This document shows positions 27,044-36,771 of a stretch of DNA of 64,000 bases, one piece after another. Source of the DNA: an uncultured Alcaligenaceae bacterium (GTDB lineage: Bacteria > Pseudomonadota > Gammaproteobacteria > Burkholderiales > Burkholderiaceae_B); the NCBI GenBank assembly GCA_937995985.1, contig CALKIR010000023.1, forward strand, positions 1 through 64,000, written 5' to 3'. A model generated the notes under the pieces. That model was not told the DNA's origin. It did not search any database and saw nothing but the letters and a program-made list of their open reading frames with translations. Within the stretch, counting starts at the first letter, position 1; each line of letters begins with the position of its first letter. A program made the translations under genes and the position numbers.

Positions 27044-28098
27044 TAGAGTTTTTAGCCGCGGCTTTGGGGCTTCAAGCAAGTGATCCAGCCTTTTGGTTGC
27101 CATTGCTGTTTTTTGCTTTATTTGTGTGCGTCTCTTTTCTTGGCCTTTTGCTTGATGGTTTTGATATTGGGGTTGGGTGTTTGATTGGGGTTGCGCCCGC
27201 AGAGATGCGTCCACGGATGCTGGCTTTATTGAGCCCATGGCGCGATGCAAATGAGTTATGGTTATTTATGGGGCTGGGCCTATTAGCTACCGCTTTTCCC
27301 GGCGCCTGGGCTGGTTTATTGGGGCATTTATTTATCCCGCTCTTTGTTTTGGCGATGGGGATGTTTATTCGCTCGGTATGTTTCGAGTGGCGCTTAAGAG
27401 CACCTGAATTACAACAGCCTAAATGGGCGATGGGTTTTTTCTTGGGCTCATTGATGGTGGCTTTGGCACATGGGTTGTTGGTCGCCCAAGTAGTCGTGAA
27501 TGGCCAATGGGAGGGAGGGTATTTTTGGTTTAGCCTTTTGATAGGGGGGTGCAGTATAGCCGCTTATTTACTATTAGGCGCGACTTGGTTAATTATGCGT
27601 GAGGCCGGAGTATTGCGGGTGCGGTCAGTGGTGTGGGCGCGCCGTTCAATACGGTGGTTTGCTGCTGGGGTAGTGGCCGCCTCGGTCGTGTTGGCACTAG
27701 AAAATGCTGGGATTTTTCTCAAATGGACAGAAGGGGCACGGCTTTGGTCTGTGTATTTCTTCTGGGCATCATTGTTGGCTTGTTTTGTAGGGATTGAGAT
27801 GTGCTTGCAGCGTTTAGTGCATCGCAGTATTCGCACCACTGCGCTGCCTTTTGTACTCTCATTATGTTTGTTTTGTGCTGTTGCAATTGGATTCGTATTT
27901 AGTTTTTTTCCTTTTTTTGTGCTGGACCAAATTACTTTATGGGATGCTGCAGCTCCGGTGTCCACTTTATATTCAATAGGCATGATGGCCTTGATTGCTT
28001 TGCCGTTCGTATTGTTTTTTAATTTTAGAGTGTATTGGCGTGTATTTGGGGTATCCCGACCGCCGCAAGTGCCTGATTATGATAGGCTCAATAATTAG
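27040..28098 (+). CDS. CydB-like subunit II of the cytochrome bd superfamily
   Basis: A 352-residue protein with about eight to nine membrane segments. LLFFALFVCVSFLGLLLDGFDIGVGCLIG near residue 20 matches the CydB N-terminus (LDGFDLGVG). The C-terminal ITLWDAAAPVSTLYSIGMMALIALPFVLFFNFRVYWRVF matches the CydB SLTIWEAAAP...YWVF block. The start overlaps the CydA-like stop as ATGA, so translation is coupled; the open frame continues upstream only as an out-of-frame shadow. No CydX-like small gene fits in the 32 bases before the next gene. Its co-conservation with a ligand-less CydA suggests a maintained complex. Confidence 0.8.
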   Translation: MIEFLAAALGLQASDPAFWLPLLFFALFVCVSFLGLLLDGFDIGVGCLIGVAPAEMRPRMLALLSPWRDANELWLFMGLGLLATAFPGAWAGLLGHLFIPLFVLAMGMFIRSVCFEWRLRAPELQQPKWAMGFFLGSLMVALAHGLLVAQVVVNGQWEGGYFWFSLLIGGCSIAAYLLLGATWLIMREAGVLRVRSVVWARRSIRWFAAGVVAASVVLALENAGIFLKWTEGARLWSVYFFWASLLACFVGIEMCLQRLVHRSIRTTALPFVLSLCLFCAVAIGFVFSFFPFFVLDQITLWDAAAPVSTLYSIGMMALIALPFVLFFNFRVYWRVFGVSRPPQVPDYDRLNN

Positions 28099-28130
28099 GC
28101 CCTGATCATTTCCTAATTGCTGCCAAGTAC

Positions 28131-29906
28131 ATGCTTAAAAAAGCCCTGATTCCTTTGCGCCGCCGCTTTCGTCATCGCCGCTGGTTGGCTGATACACCGG
28201 CAATATTATTTTGGGCCGCTATTATGGGGGTATTAGGAGCGGGCGCAGTATTGGCTTTTCACCAAGGAATTTATTTAATTCAAGAGGCGGTTACGGGGCG
28301 TTCGGGCAGTATTGTTGAGGTAATTCGCTCTTTAGGACCGGGGCTGCGCGTCCTGTTTCCTACTTTGGGTGGGGCCATGGCAGGAGTATTCTTGTGGTTT
28401 GCGCAGCGCACTAAAAGAAGCGCCCCTGCAGATTATATGGAGGCTGTAGTTATTGGGGATGGGCGTTTGTCTGTACGGCAGGCTTTTTTGCGTTCCTTGT
28501 CTTCTTTATTTACGGTGTCTTCCGGGGGGTCGATTGGGCGTGAGGGGGCAATGATTTTATTGTCTTCTCTGGTGGCTTCTTTATTTGGGCGCATGATCAA
28601 GATAGCTACTTCGCGCTTGCGTTTATTAGTAGCATGCGGTGCGGCTGCTGGAGTATCAGCAGCTTACGGGGCTCCTTTAGCTGGGACGCTCTTTGTGGCA
28701 GAAATTATCCTGGGCTCGATGCAAATTCAAACCCTAGGCCCGTTGTTGATTGCCGCAGCCTCAGCCAATTTAACTATGCGGATGACTGGTCATTACCAAG
28801 CCCCTTATGAGATGTTTGGTCTAGAGGCTGTTAGTTCGGGGCTTGATATGGTGGTTTTTGTGATCTTAGGCGCCATTATTGGTGTCGTAGCCCCAGGGTT
28901 TTTGCAATTAATGAATGCCACTAAGAGTTATGTAGCACGCACGGGGTTGCCGCTTGTGGTGCGGTTAACTTTAGGCGGTTTTGTTTTGGGGCTGTTGCTC
29001 CTGATTGTGCCTGAGGTGGCTGGTAATGGGTATAGCGTGGTGCGCTCTTTATTGCATGATGATTGGGCTTGGTATGCGGTTGTGGGGATGCTCTTTGCCA
29101 AGGTGTTTGCGACCATTATTACGGTAGGTTCCGGTGCGATCGGTGGGGTGTTTACCCCAGCATTATTTGTCGGGGCAGCCTTTGGAGCGTTATTTGCTAA
29201 TTTGGTCCATGCCTTGGTTCCTGGTCTTGAGGTCAGCCCAGTGATGTATACCTTGGTAGGGATGGGGGCTTTTTTAGGGGCTGCGACCAGCGCGCCATTG
29301 ATGGCTATAGTAATGGTTTTTGAAATGACTCTGAGTTATCAGTTAGTGTTGCCGCTTACTATGGCCTCGGTGATAGCTTATTTTATTTCGCGTACGATGG
29401 CTGAGGTGGCCATGTATGATGTGGTCTTGGTTCGTGAGCGAGATGAGCTGTTGCGCCATACTTTGCGTTATACCCGAATTAATCAGTTAATTAAGCCAGC
29501 CGAAACAGTGCTGCCTATGACTGCTACAGTGCGTGAGTGCATACAAATGTTTTTAGATTATCCAGTCCGTTATGTGTATATTGTGGATGAGGAAAATATT
29601 TATCAGGGCGTCATTGAGCAGCAAAGTTTGACTCGTTTATTGATACAGCACCCCGAGGCGCAGGATGAGCCATTGGGTGAGCACGTTAAAATAGATTCTA
29701 TAGAGCCGTTAACATCGGGAATGAGTTTGGATGAGGCTCAAGGCTTATTCGTGAATTTTAATGGCGAGCGTTTGCCCGTTGTGAATAATGCTGCCCAAAA
29801 GCGGTTGTTAGGTGTGGTGTACAAATCAGCACTGCTGGAGCGCTATTCAGTGCTAAAACGAACCCTTGATGCCTCGAGTGAGGCTTTGTTGCATTTTCGT
29901 CGTTAG
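28131..29906 (+). CDS. ClC-family chloride channel or transporter with CBS domains (ClcB-like)
   Basis: A 591-residue protein. The ClC transport core (about 20-430) keeps SSGGSIGREGAMILLSS, with the gating glutamate in GREG but alanine where GREGP is usual, and GSGAIGGVFTPALFVGAAFGA for the second selectivity region. Two CBS domains follow (about 455-590), seen as TVLPMTATVRECIQMFLDYPVRYVYIVDEENIYQGVI and a second partner. Start is the ATG at 28131, 33 bases after the CydB-like stop; the two may share a transcript. Chloride/proton exchange is inferred from the family. Confidence 0.85.
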   Translation: MLKKALIPLRRRFRHRRWLADTPAILFWAAIMGVLGAGAVLAFHQGIYLIQEAVTGRSGSIVEVIRSLGPGLRVLFPTLGGAMAGVFLWFAQRTKRSAPADYMEAVVIGDGRLSVRQAFLRSLSSLFTVSSGGSIGREGAMILLSSLVASLFGRMIKIATSRLRLLVACGAAAGVSAAYGAPLAGTLFVAEIILGSMQIQTLGPLLIAAASANLTMRMTGHYQAPYEMFGLEAVSSGLDMVVFVILGAIIGVVAPGFLQLMNATKSYVARTGLPLVVRLTLGGFVLGLLLLIVPEVAGNGYSVVRSLLHDDWAWYAVVGMLFAKVFATIITVGSGAIGGVFTPALFVGAAFGALFANLVHALVPGLEVSPVMYTLVGMGAFLGAATSAPLMAIVMVFEMTLSYQLVLPLTMASVIAYFISRTMAEVAMYDVVLVRERDELLRHTLRYTRINQLIKPAETVLPMTATVRECIQMFLDYPVRYVYIVDEENIYQGVIEQQSLTRLLIQHPEAQDEPLGEHVKIDSIEPLTSGMSLDEAQGLFVNFNGERLPVVNNAAQKRLLGVVYKSALLERYSVLKRTLDASSEALLHFRR

Positions 29907-29951
29907 TTGTCTATGGTTTTCGGTTTGGGTGTTCAATTTGAGTGAGGGACT

Positions 29952-31544
29952 ATGCAAAAGGCCTATGAAGTGTTACGCACCGTGTTTGGCCATGCCTCAT
30001 TCAAAGGACAGCAGGAACAAATTATTGCTCATGTCATTCAGGGCAATCATGCTTTGGTTTTGATGCCTACAGGGGGAGGAAAGTCGTTATGCTATCAAAT
30101 TCCTGCATTGGTTCGCCCTGGTGTGGCAGTGGTTATTTCTCCTTTGATTGCCTTGATGCAGGATCAGGTGCAGCAATTGCAAGCACTTGGGGTGCGGGCA
30201 GCATTTTTAAATTCAACTTTGAGTTGGGATGAGACTCTCGAGGTAGAGCGTGCCTTGCGGCAGGGGGCGCTGGATCTGCTATATATTGCGCCAGAGCGGC
30301 TGTCTCATCCGCGCATGTTGGATGTACTTCAATCAGTGCCTTTGGCTCTTTTTGCTATTGATGAAGCACATTGTGTGGCGCAGTGGGGACATGATTTTAG
30401 GCCAGAATATTTAGAATTATCTGTATTACCTGAGCGGTGGCCGCAGGTACCTCGTATTGCTTTAACAGCTACAGCCAATACGCATACCCGCCAAGAAATT
30501 GCTCATCGATTAGGGCTAGATGAGGCCACGCACTTTGTAGCGAGTTTTGATCGGCCTAATATTTTTTATCAGATGGTCGAAAAGCACAATACCAAAGAGC
30601 AGTTATGGCGTTGGATACGTACTCAGCATCTGCATGATAGTGGCATAGTGTATGCGCGTTCACGCGCGCGAGTTGAGGAGATGAGTGATTTTTTGCGCCA
30701 GCAGGGGGTGCGGGCAGTGCCTTATCATGCGGGGTTAAGTGCCAGACAGCGTGCGTACCATCAGGAGCTTTTCTTGCGCGAGCCAGGGGTAGTGGTTGTG
30801 GCAACCATTGCATTTGGGATGGGAATTGATAAGGCAGATGTGCGGTATGTGGCGCATGTGGATTTGCCCCGTTCTATAGAGGGGTATTATCAAGAAACAG
30901 GGCGTGCCGGGCGGGATGGGCAGCCAGCTAGTGCCTGGTTAGCCTATGGGCTCCAAGATGCAATTCAGTTACATCGTATGATTGCTGAATCACCGGCTCA
31001 TGGGTCTTTTAGGCAGCAGCAAGCACAGCAGATTAATGCGATGTTAGGGTTGTGTGAAACGGTGGCATGTCGCCGTCAGCATTTATTAGCTTATTTTAAT
31101 GAGTCTGCCGAGCCGTGTGGTTATTGTGATAATTGCCTCGCCCCAGCTCGTCAGTGGGATGGAAGTATTCCAGCACAGATGGTGTTATCGGCCATTTATC
31201 GTTTGTGGCGAGAGCATGGGCAACAATTTGGAGCGACCCATTTAATTTCTATACTGAGAGGGCGACGGACTGAGCGTGTGTTGCAATTTGGCCATCACCA
31301 TTTGAGTGTATTTGGCATTGGAGCCCAGTATAGCGCTAGTCAGTGGCGTGCGATGATGCGTCAAATGTTGGCGCAGCAGTTATTACGCGTTGATAGCCAA
31401 GGCTATGGGACGTTTCTGTTAACCGAACTGAGCCGTGCCGTTTTGTTGGGTCAGCGCAAGGTCTGGTTTAAGCACAAAAGAACTCAAAAGCCTTGGGCTG
31501 CTCAGTCGATTAAGGCGGTGTATCCTGAGCATCAAACAGCGTAG
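29952..31544 (+). CDS. recQ: RecQ-family ATP-dependent DNA helicase, no HRDC domain
   Basis: A 530-residue 3'-5' helicase. Motif 0 appears as [15 protein letters not shown], Walker A as [15 protein letters not shown], motif II as [18 protein letters not shown] with the aromatic loop, motif VI as [10 protein letters not shown]. The zinc-binding RQC cysteines ([15 protein letters not shown] ... CGYCDNC) and a winged-helix region follow to about residue 500. The protein stops at 530 residues, while E. coli RecQ has 609 and ends in an HRDC domain; that domain is absent. It overlaps ruvB by 35 bases tail to tail. Confidence 0.92.
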   Translation: MQKAYEVLRTVFGHASFKGQQEQIIAHVIQGNHALVLMPTGGGKSLCYQIPALVRPGVAVVISPLIALMQDQVQQLQALGVRAAFLNSTLSWDETLEVERALRQGALDLLYIAPERLSHPRMLDVLQSVPLALFAIDEAHCVAQWGHDFRPEYLELSVLPERWPQVPRIALTATANTHTRQEIAHRLGLDEATHFVASFDRPNIFYQMVEKHNTKEQLWRWIRTQHLHDSGIVYARSRARVEEMSDFLRQQGVRAVPYHAGLSARQRAYHQELFLREPGVVVVATIAFGMGIDKADVRYVAHVDLPRSIEGYYQETGRAGRDGQPASAWLAYGLQDAIQLHRMIAESPAHGSFRQQQAQQINAMLGLCETVACRRQHLLAYFNESAEPCGYCDNCLAPARQWDGSIPAQMVLSAIYRLWREHGQQFGATHLISILRGRRTERVLQFGHHHLSVFGIGAQYSASQWRAMMRQMLAQQLLRVDSQGYGTFLLTELSRAVLLGQRKVWFKHKRTQKPWAAQSIKAVYPEHQTA

Positions 31545-32589
31545 GCTGGGGGAGATTGGTGGGGCAGGTAAGTCCTAAATGCTCCCAACTGCGACGGGTG
31601 GCTTGGCGTCCACGTGGTGTGCGTTGTAAAAAGCCATGCTGAATAAGATAAGGCTCGATAACATCTTCGATGGTATCACGCTCTTCGTTAATGGCTGCCG
31701 CTAAGCTGTCTACCCCTACTGGCCCCCCATCAAAATGGTGAATAATGGTTTCAAGTAATTTTCTGTCCATGAGGTCAAGGCCAAGGGGGTCGACTTCGAG
31801 CATGGACAGAGCTGCTTGTGCTGTGGGTGCATCAATAATGCCTTGGGCTTTAACATCAGCGTAATCACGTACGCGACGTAATAATCGATTGGCGACCCGA
31901 GGGGTGCCCCGTGCGCGGCGGGCAATTTCTGCTGCTCCATCAGGGGTGGTCTGCACGCCAAGTAAACGTGCACTGCGTGCCACAATTTTTTGTAAATCAT
32001 CCACTTGATAGAATTCAAGACGCGATACAATGCCAAAGCGATCTCTGAGCGGAGTGGTTAACATGCCCGCACGTGTGGTGGCCCCTACTAAGGTAAAGGG
32101 CTGTAGATCAATCTTGACGCTGCGGGCTGCAGGGCCTTCGCCAATCAGAATATCGATTTGAAAATCCTCTAGAGCAGGATAGAGGATTTCCTCGACTACA
32201 GGGGAGAGGCGGTGAATTTCATCAATGAACAGCACATCATAGGGTTCTAAGCTCGTTAAAATAGCCGCCAGATCGCCTGGACGCTCGAGTACTGGACCCG
32301 AGGTTTGTTTGAGCTGCACATTGAGCTCTTGGGCAATAATATGGGCGAGCGTCGTTTTGCCCAGTCCAGGGGGGCCAAAAAGTAAGACGTGATCAAGCGC
32401 CTCTTGGCGCTGTTTTGCAGCTGAAATAAAGATTTCTAGCTGTCCTCGAACTTTGTGTTGTCCGATGTAGTCAGCAAGTTGTTTAGGGCGTAATGCACGC
32501 TCGGCAGACTCTTCGTGGGTCAGTTGCCGAGGACTAATCAGGCGGGGCGCACCGCCTGAACTACCGAGTTGATCTGATTGAATGACCAT
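31510..32589 (-). CDS. ruvB: Holliday junction branch-migration ATPase RuvB
   Basis: A 359-residue AAA+ motor that forms hexamers on RuvA-bound junctions. [23 protein letters not shown] starts the AAA domain; Walker A is [14 protein letters not shown], Walker [24 protein letters not shown], sensor [18 protein letters not shown]. The C-terminal winged helix ends [16 protein letters not shown]. It is separated from ruvA by a convergently placed dehydratase gene. A perfect LexA-type box lies 11-26 bases upstream of the start, indicating SOS control of this gene. Confidence 0.97.
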   Translation of the reverse strand: MVIQSDQLGSSGGAPRLISPRQLTHEESAERALRPKQLADYIGQHKVRGQLEIFISAAKQRQEALDHVLLFGPPGLGKTTLAHIIAQELNVQLKQTSGPVLERPGDLAAILTSLEPYDVLFIDEIHRLSPVVEEILYPALEDFQIDILIGEGPAARSVKIDLQPFTLVGATTRAGMLTTPLRDRFGIVSRLEFYQVDDLQKIVARSARLLGVQTTPDGAAEIARRARGTPRVANRLLRRVRDYADVKAQGIIDAPTAQAALSMLEVDPLGLDLMDRKLLETIIHHFDGGPVGVDSLAAAINEERDTIEDVIEPYLIQHGFLQRTPRGRQATRRSWEHLGLTCPTNLPQPTLFDAQDTPP

Positions 32590-32599
32590 GGTTATTCCA

Positions 32600-32615
32600 C
32601 TGTGTTGATATACAG
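32600..32615. promoter_or_regulatory. LexA (SOS) box upstream of ruvB
   Basis: CTGT-GTTGATAT-ACAG fits the CTGT-N8-ACAG LexA consensus exactly. It lies 11 bases before the ruvB start on the minus strand and 92 bases before the dehydratase start on the plus strand. Confidence 0.75.
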
Positions 32616-32707
32616 TATCCTAACTCAAAATGATACTTCGAGGAAAGTATCAGTGCGCGTTGTTTAATAAGGTGAGCCTAAATCATAATCTGGCAGAGGA
32701 GTTCTAT

Positions 32708-33676
32708 ATGAATCAATGGGAAGGCTTAAATGCGCAGGCCGTTACACTAGCGGCACAGCGTTTAGAAGGGCGGGTTATTCAAACCCCTGTTTTGCGGTCG
32801 GCCGCCATCGATGCTTTGGTAGGGGCGGAGGTGTTTTTTAAATGTGAAAATCTGCAGCATGTTGGGGCATTTAAGTTTCGTGGTGCCTATCATGCCCTAG
32901 CTGCTTTAGATGAGGCACAGCGTGCTCGCGGTGTAGTGGCTTTTTCTTCGGGAAATCATGCTCAGGCAGTGGCCTTGGCTGCTAAGATGTTTGGGATTAG
33001 TGCTACCATTGTGATGCCTGCCGATGCCCCGGCAATTAAGAAAAATAATGTACTGAACTATGGGGCGCAGGTGGTGAGTTATGACCGTCTTACAGAGGAT
33101 CGCGAGGCCATTGCAGCTCATTTGGCCAAAGAGCGTGGGGCAACCATTATTCCTCCTTTTGCTCATCCTGATGTGATTGCGGGACAGGGCACTGCAGCAG
33201 ATGAACTTTTTGCTGAGGTAGGGGCATTAGACGCCTTATTTGTACCGCTGGGCGGAGGAGGATTATTAGCAGGCTCTTTGCTTGCGCAACAAGGGCGAGC
33301 GCCTCGGTGCGCGGTTTATGGTGTTGAGCCAGAGGCGGGTAATGATGGCCAGCAGTCTTTTCGGCAGGGTTATATTCAGCGTATTGCACCACCACAGTCT
33401 ATCGCGGACGGGGCTTTAACAGTTGCCTTGGCACCAATTACTTTTGCCATCATTCAGCGTTATGCTCGGGATATTCTGACCGTGTCTGATACTGCTTTGA
33501 TCGAGGCGCTGCGTTTGGTGGCTGCAGAGTTAAAGCTAGTCATTGAGCCAACTGCAGCATTAGGATTGGCTGCGATACTGCAGCAGCGCGTAGGTGTAGC
33601 CGGGCAGCGCATAGGGGTTATCCTGAGCGGTGGAAATGTTGATTTAAGTGCATTTGCTCAGTATCTCTCTGCTTAG
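32708..33676 (+). CDS. PLP-dependent threonine/serine dehydratase-like enzyme
   Basis: A 322-residue fold-type II PLP enzyme. The Schiff-base lysine lies in HVGAFKFRGAYHAL, the substrate loop is SSGNHAQAVALAA, and the phosphate-binding loop is GGGGLLAG. It has no C-terminal ACT regulatory domain, so it belongs with catabolic threonine/serine dehydratases, serine racemase or threo-3-hydroxyaspartate dehydratase rather than biosynthetic IlvA. The start at 32708 is fixed by GAGGAG a few bases upstream; the open frame extends 26 codons further. It is inserted between ruvA and ruvB on the opposite strand. Confidence 0.85.
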   Translation: MNQWEGLNAQAVTLAAQRLEGRVIQTPVLRSAAIDALVGAEVFFKCENLQHVGAFKFRGAYHALAALDEAQRARGVVAFSSGNHAQAVALAAKMFGISATIVMPADAPAIKKNNVLNYGAQVVSYDRLTEDREAIAAHLAKERGATIIPPFAHPDVIAGQGTAADELFAEVGALDALFVPLGGGGLLAGSLLAQQGRAPRCAVYGVEPEAGNDGQQSFRQGYIQRIAPPQSIADGALTVALAPITFAIIQRYARDILTVSDTALIEALRLVAAELKLVIEPTAALGLAAILQQRVGVAGQRIGVILSGGNVDLSAFAQYLSA

Positions 33677-33695
33677 CAAACACAGTTTGTGTGGA

Positions 33696-34289
33696 CTAGC
33701 GTCCTGCTAGGCGCTGTAAGGCTTGCCGAATACTGTCTTCCACGCTTAATGAGGGATCTAAATCTTTCAGCACGCGTGTGATCTCTTTTTGGTGATAGCC
33801 CAAGGCGAGTAAAGCGTGCTCAATATCACTGCGTTTGTGTGGCGCCTCAGCTCCTGATGCATTAGGGGTGGCCGCTTTGGGGCTGATTGCAGTGAGCTTG
33901 CCACGCAGTTCCAACAGGAGTCGTTGTGCAGTTTTTTTGCCAATACCGGGGACCTGGATCAATGTTTGACTGTCTTCTTGCTCAATGGCTGTGGCCAGTT
34001 CATCGACACTGAGTCCTGAGAGGATGGATAAGGCAGTGCGTGCCCCAATGCCGCTGACTTTGATTAATTGCTGAAAGGCAGATCGCTCCTGCTGCGTAGC
34101 AAAGCCGTATAGCACATGCGCATCCTCACGGATGCTTAAATGCGTAAACAGTATTATTTCTTGGTTTAATTCCGGCAAATGATAATAAGTACTCATGGGG
34201 ACATCGAGTTCGTAGCCTACGCCCTGAACATCAATGCAAATGGTGGGGGGAGTTTTTTCTATTAATACCCCGCGTAATCGTCCGATCAT
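33696..34289 (-). CDS. ruvA: Holliday junction DNA helicase subunit RuvA
   Basis: A 197-residue junction-binding protein. Domain I ([35 protein letters not shown]), the helix-hairpin-helix pair ([18 protein letters not shown] and [23 protein letters not shown]), a flexible linker and the C-terminal RuvB-binding domain ([21 protein letters not shown]) are all present. It follows ruvC by 56 bases, so purH-ruvC-ruvA is probably one transcript. Confidence 0.97.
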   Translation of the reverse strand: MIGRLRGVLIEKTPPTICIDVQGVGYELDVPMSTYYHLPELNQEIILFTHLSIREDAHVLYGFATQQERSAFQQLIKVSGIGARTALSILSGLSVDELATAIEQEDSQTLIQVPGIGKKTAQRLLLELRGKLTAISPKAATPNASGAEAPHKRSDIEHALLALGYHQKEITRVLKDLDPSLSVEDSIRQALQRLAGR

Positions 34290-34345
34290 GAGAGACTCCT
34301 ATAAGAATAAGGGTGGCTAAGAGCTATGCTAACAAGCAGGCAATG

Positions 34346-34888
34346 TTAATCGCGAAAACGTCCTTTGCGTAGGCCGCTAGGCAGATTATGAAGATGGTGT
34401 TGCTGTTGCAAACCGCGCTGCATGGGGTAGTGGTGCGCATGGCAAATCGCACATGCTAAGGCATCCGCAGCATCCGGAGCAGGCTCACCATCTAGGTGTA
34501 GGAGGTAGCGTACCATGGTTTGTATTTGTTCTTTAGCAGCATGGCCCTGTCCCACCACGGTTTTTTTAATTTGTAAGGCTGTATATTCATGAACTGGCAG
34601 AGCTTGAAATGCTAAGGCACATAATGCAGCACCTCGTGCTTGCCCAAGCAATAAAGTGGTGTGTGGGTTGACGTTAACAAATACTTTTTCAATGGCTGAT
34701 TGGGTAGGCTGATGTGTGCTAATCAGCTCTTGAAGGGCAGAGAAAATAGTATTGAGACGCTGTGCCAGCTCAAGATGAGTGGGCACGACAATGGTGCCAC
34801 TTGCTACATAGTGCAAGTGGCTACCTTGTACATCAATGACGCCGTAACCGGTACGGCGTAAACCTGGGTCAATACCAATAATGCGCAT
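34346..34888 (-). CDS. ruvC: Holliday junction resolvase RuvC
   Basis: A 180-residue endonuclease. [19 protein letters not shown] carries the first catalytic aspartate; the other acids lie in [21 protein letters not shown] and [14 protein letters not shown]. The protein is close to the usual 173 residues. Its ATG shares one base with the purH TAA (TAATG), indicating translational coupling. Confidence 0.96.
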   Translation of the reverse strand: MRIIGIDPGLRRTGYGVIDVQGSHLHYVASGTIVVPTHLELAQRLNTIFSALQELISTHQPTQSAIEKVFVNVNPHTTLLLGQARGAALCALAFQALPVHEYTALQIKKTVVGQGHAAKEQIQTMVRYLLHLDGEPAPDAADALACAICHAHHYPMQRGLQQQHHLHNLPSGLRKGRFRD

Positions 34889-36480
34889 TAGTGCCTAAAG
34901 TGACGTCTTTGGGTAAAGACCATCACTATATCGCGTTCATTGGCTGCAGCAATGACTTCATCATCTCGGATGCTGCCACCGGGCTGGATGATAGCGGTAG
35001 CGCCCGCATCTGCTACCACATCTAGGCCATCGCGAAAGGGGAAAAAGGCATCCGAGGCCACGGCTGAGTGGTGTAGTCCTAAGCCGGCGTTGTCTGCTTT
35101 GAGGGCAGCAATGCGCGCAGAATCAACGCGGCTCATTTGTCCCGCACCAATGCCAACGGTCATATTGTCGCGGCAAAATACAATAGCGTTTGATTTGACA
35201 AATTTGGCTACGGTCCACGCAAAGAGGAGATCATTCATCTGTTCAGGAGTGGGGTGACGTGCTGTGACCACCTCAAATAGGCTGTGATCATCGGCATGGG
35301 TGTCTGGGGTTTGGGCCAGCCATCCGCCTCCAACACGTTTGAGCTCAAAATCATTGTGCCCATTGCCTAGAGGCAAGCGCAACACGCGCATATTTTTCTT
35401 TTGGGCGAGCATCTGTAGCGCCTCGTCGGTATATTCAGGGGCCAGCAGGACCTCAACAAACTGCTGGTTTAAAGCCTCTACTGTGGCCGCATGAACAGGG
35501 CAGTTAAAAGCAATAATGCCGCCAAATGCAGAGGTTGCATCTGTTTTAAAGGCCCTTAGGTAGGCCTCCTTGCTGTCAGCTCCCAATGCAACTCCACAGG
35601 GGTTGGCATGCTTTACGATGACGCAGGCAGGTTGTTCAAAGCTGCGAACACATTCCCAGGCCGCATCAGCATCAGCAATATTGTTATAGGACAGCTCTTT
35701 GCCCTGTAATTGCTCATAACGACCGAGTAGTCCCTGTGCTGCGGGCTGTTGATCACGGTAAAAGGATGCGTGTTGATGTGGGTTTTCACCATAACGCAAC
35801 GATTGGTGGCGGTGCATTTGGAGAGTGAGGGTATGGGGCCAGTGATCGCGCTGGGGTACTTGTTTAGGCTCGGGCGCGGGGTCAGTTAAGGCGCTCATAT
35901 AGTTACTGATTGCCCCATCATAGGCAGCTGTATGGCTAAAGGCTTTGGTGGCAAGGCGCAGACGTAACTCATAGGGGGTTTGGCCTGTAGCCCGCAGGGC
36001 CTCAAGTACCTCAGGGTAATCGTTGGGGTCAACGACAACGGTGACCCCGCCGTTGTGATTACCATGGTTTTTAGCGGCAGCACGAACCATGGCTGGACCG
36101 CCAATATCGATGTTTTCTATAGCATTTTCTAAAGTACAGTGAGGGTCCGCCACTGTTTGTTGGAAGGGGTATAGGTTAACTACTACCAAATCGATAGTAT
36201 TGATTTCATGCTGTTGTAAGGTTTTTTGGTGTGCGGCATCATCGCGTTTGGCCAAAATTCCAGCATGAATAAAAGGGTGTAGGGTCTTGACCCGACCATC
36301 AAGAATTTCAGGAAACTGGGTGATCTCAGAGACCTCGGTAGCCGGAATACCTGCCTCAGAAAGTAAGCGAGCCGTTCCTCCAGTCGAAAGGATGCGCACC
36401 CCTAATTGATGTAGTCCCTGGGCAAAATCAACTAAACCTGTTTTGTCTGAAACAGACAGCAATGCAGTAAGAGAGCTCAT
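34888..36480 (-). CDS. purH: Bifunctional AICAR formyltransferase / IMP cyclohydrolase
   Basis: A 530-residue enzyme for the last two steps of IMP synthesis. The N-terminal IMP cyclohydrolase domain (about 1-200) contains [32 protein letters not shown] and [15 protein letters not shown]. The C-terminal transformylase contains [57 protein letters not shown] and [10 protein letters not shown]. It is downstream of fis and upstream of ruvC, the order usual in this group. Confidence 0.97.
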   Translation of the reverse strand: MSSLTALLSVSDKTGLVDFAQGLHQLGVRILSTGGTARLLSEAGIPATEVSEITQFPEILDGRVKTLHPFIHAGILAKRDDAAHQKTLQQHEINTIDLVVVNLYPFQQTVADPHCTLENAIENIDIGGPAMVRAAAKNHGNHNGGVTVVVDPNDYPEVLEALRATGQTPYELRLRLATKAFSHTAAYDGAISNYMSALTDPAPEPKQVPQRDHWPHTLTLQMHRHQSLRYGENPHQHASFYRDQQPAAQGLLGRYEQLQGKELSYNNIADADAAWECVRSFEQPACVIVKHANPCGVALGADSKEAYLRAFKTDATSAFGGIIAFNCPVHAATVEALNQQFVEVLLAPEYTDEALQMLAQKKNMRVLRLPLGNGHNDFELKRVGGGWLAQTPDTHADDHSLFEVVTARHPTPEQMNDLLFAWTVAKFVKSNAIVFCRDNMTVGIGAGQMSRVDSARIAALKADNAGLGLHHSAVASDAFFPFRDGLDVVADAGATAIIQPGGSIRDDEVIAAANERDIVMVFTQRRHFRH

Positions 36481-36498
36481 GTACGTGCCTATTGATTA

Positions 36499-36738
36499 CT
36501 AAAACTTAATATCATGTGCGATTATCTTTTTACGTAGGGTACTGCGCGTAATACCCAACATGCGCGCTGCCCGTGTTTGGTTGCCTTGGGTCTTTTCTAA
36601 GGCAATTTGTATGACGGGCTTTTCCACGCAATTTACGACCATGCCCAGCATATTATTAGGCTCGGCATCGCCTAAATCCTCTAGGTAACGTTCAATACTA
36701 TCGCGCACAGATTTTTGTAAAGAGTTAATTGTAGACAT
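36499..36738 (-). CDS. fis: Fis family DNA-binding protein
   Basis: A 79-residue nucleoid protein. The C-terminal helix-turn-helix is QIALEKTQGNQTRAARMLGITRSTLRKKIIAH (about 43-76), the canonical Fis/NtrC HTH. The N-terminus is shorter than in enteric Fis (98 residues), as in other betaproteobacteria. The context dusB-fis-purH matches the family's usual location after a Dus-type tRNA dihydrouridine synthase gene. Confidence 0.93.
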   Translation of the reverse strand: MSTINSLQKSVRDSIERYLEDLGDAEPNNMLGMVVNCVEKPVIQIALEKTQGNQTRAARMLGITRSTLRKKIIAHDIKF

Positions 36739-36771
36739 TTTATTTGGTAGTGAAAAAGTTAAGCTACGGCC

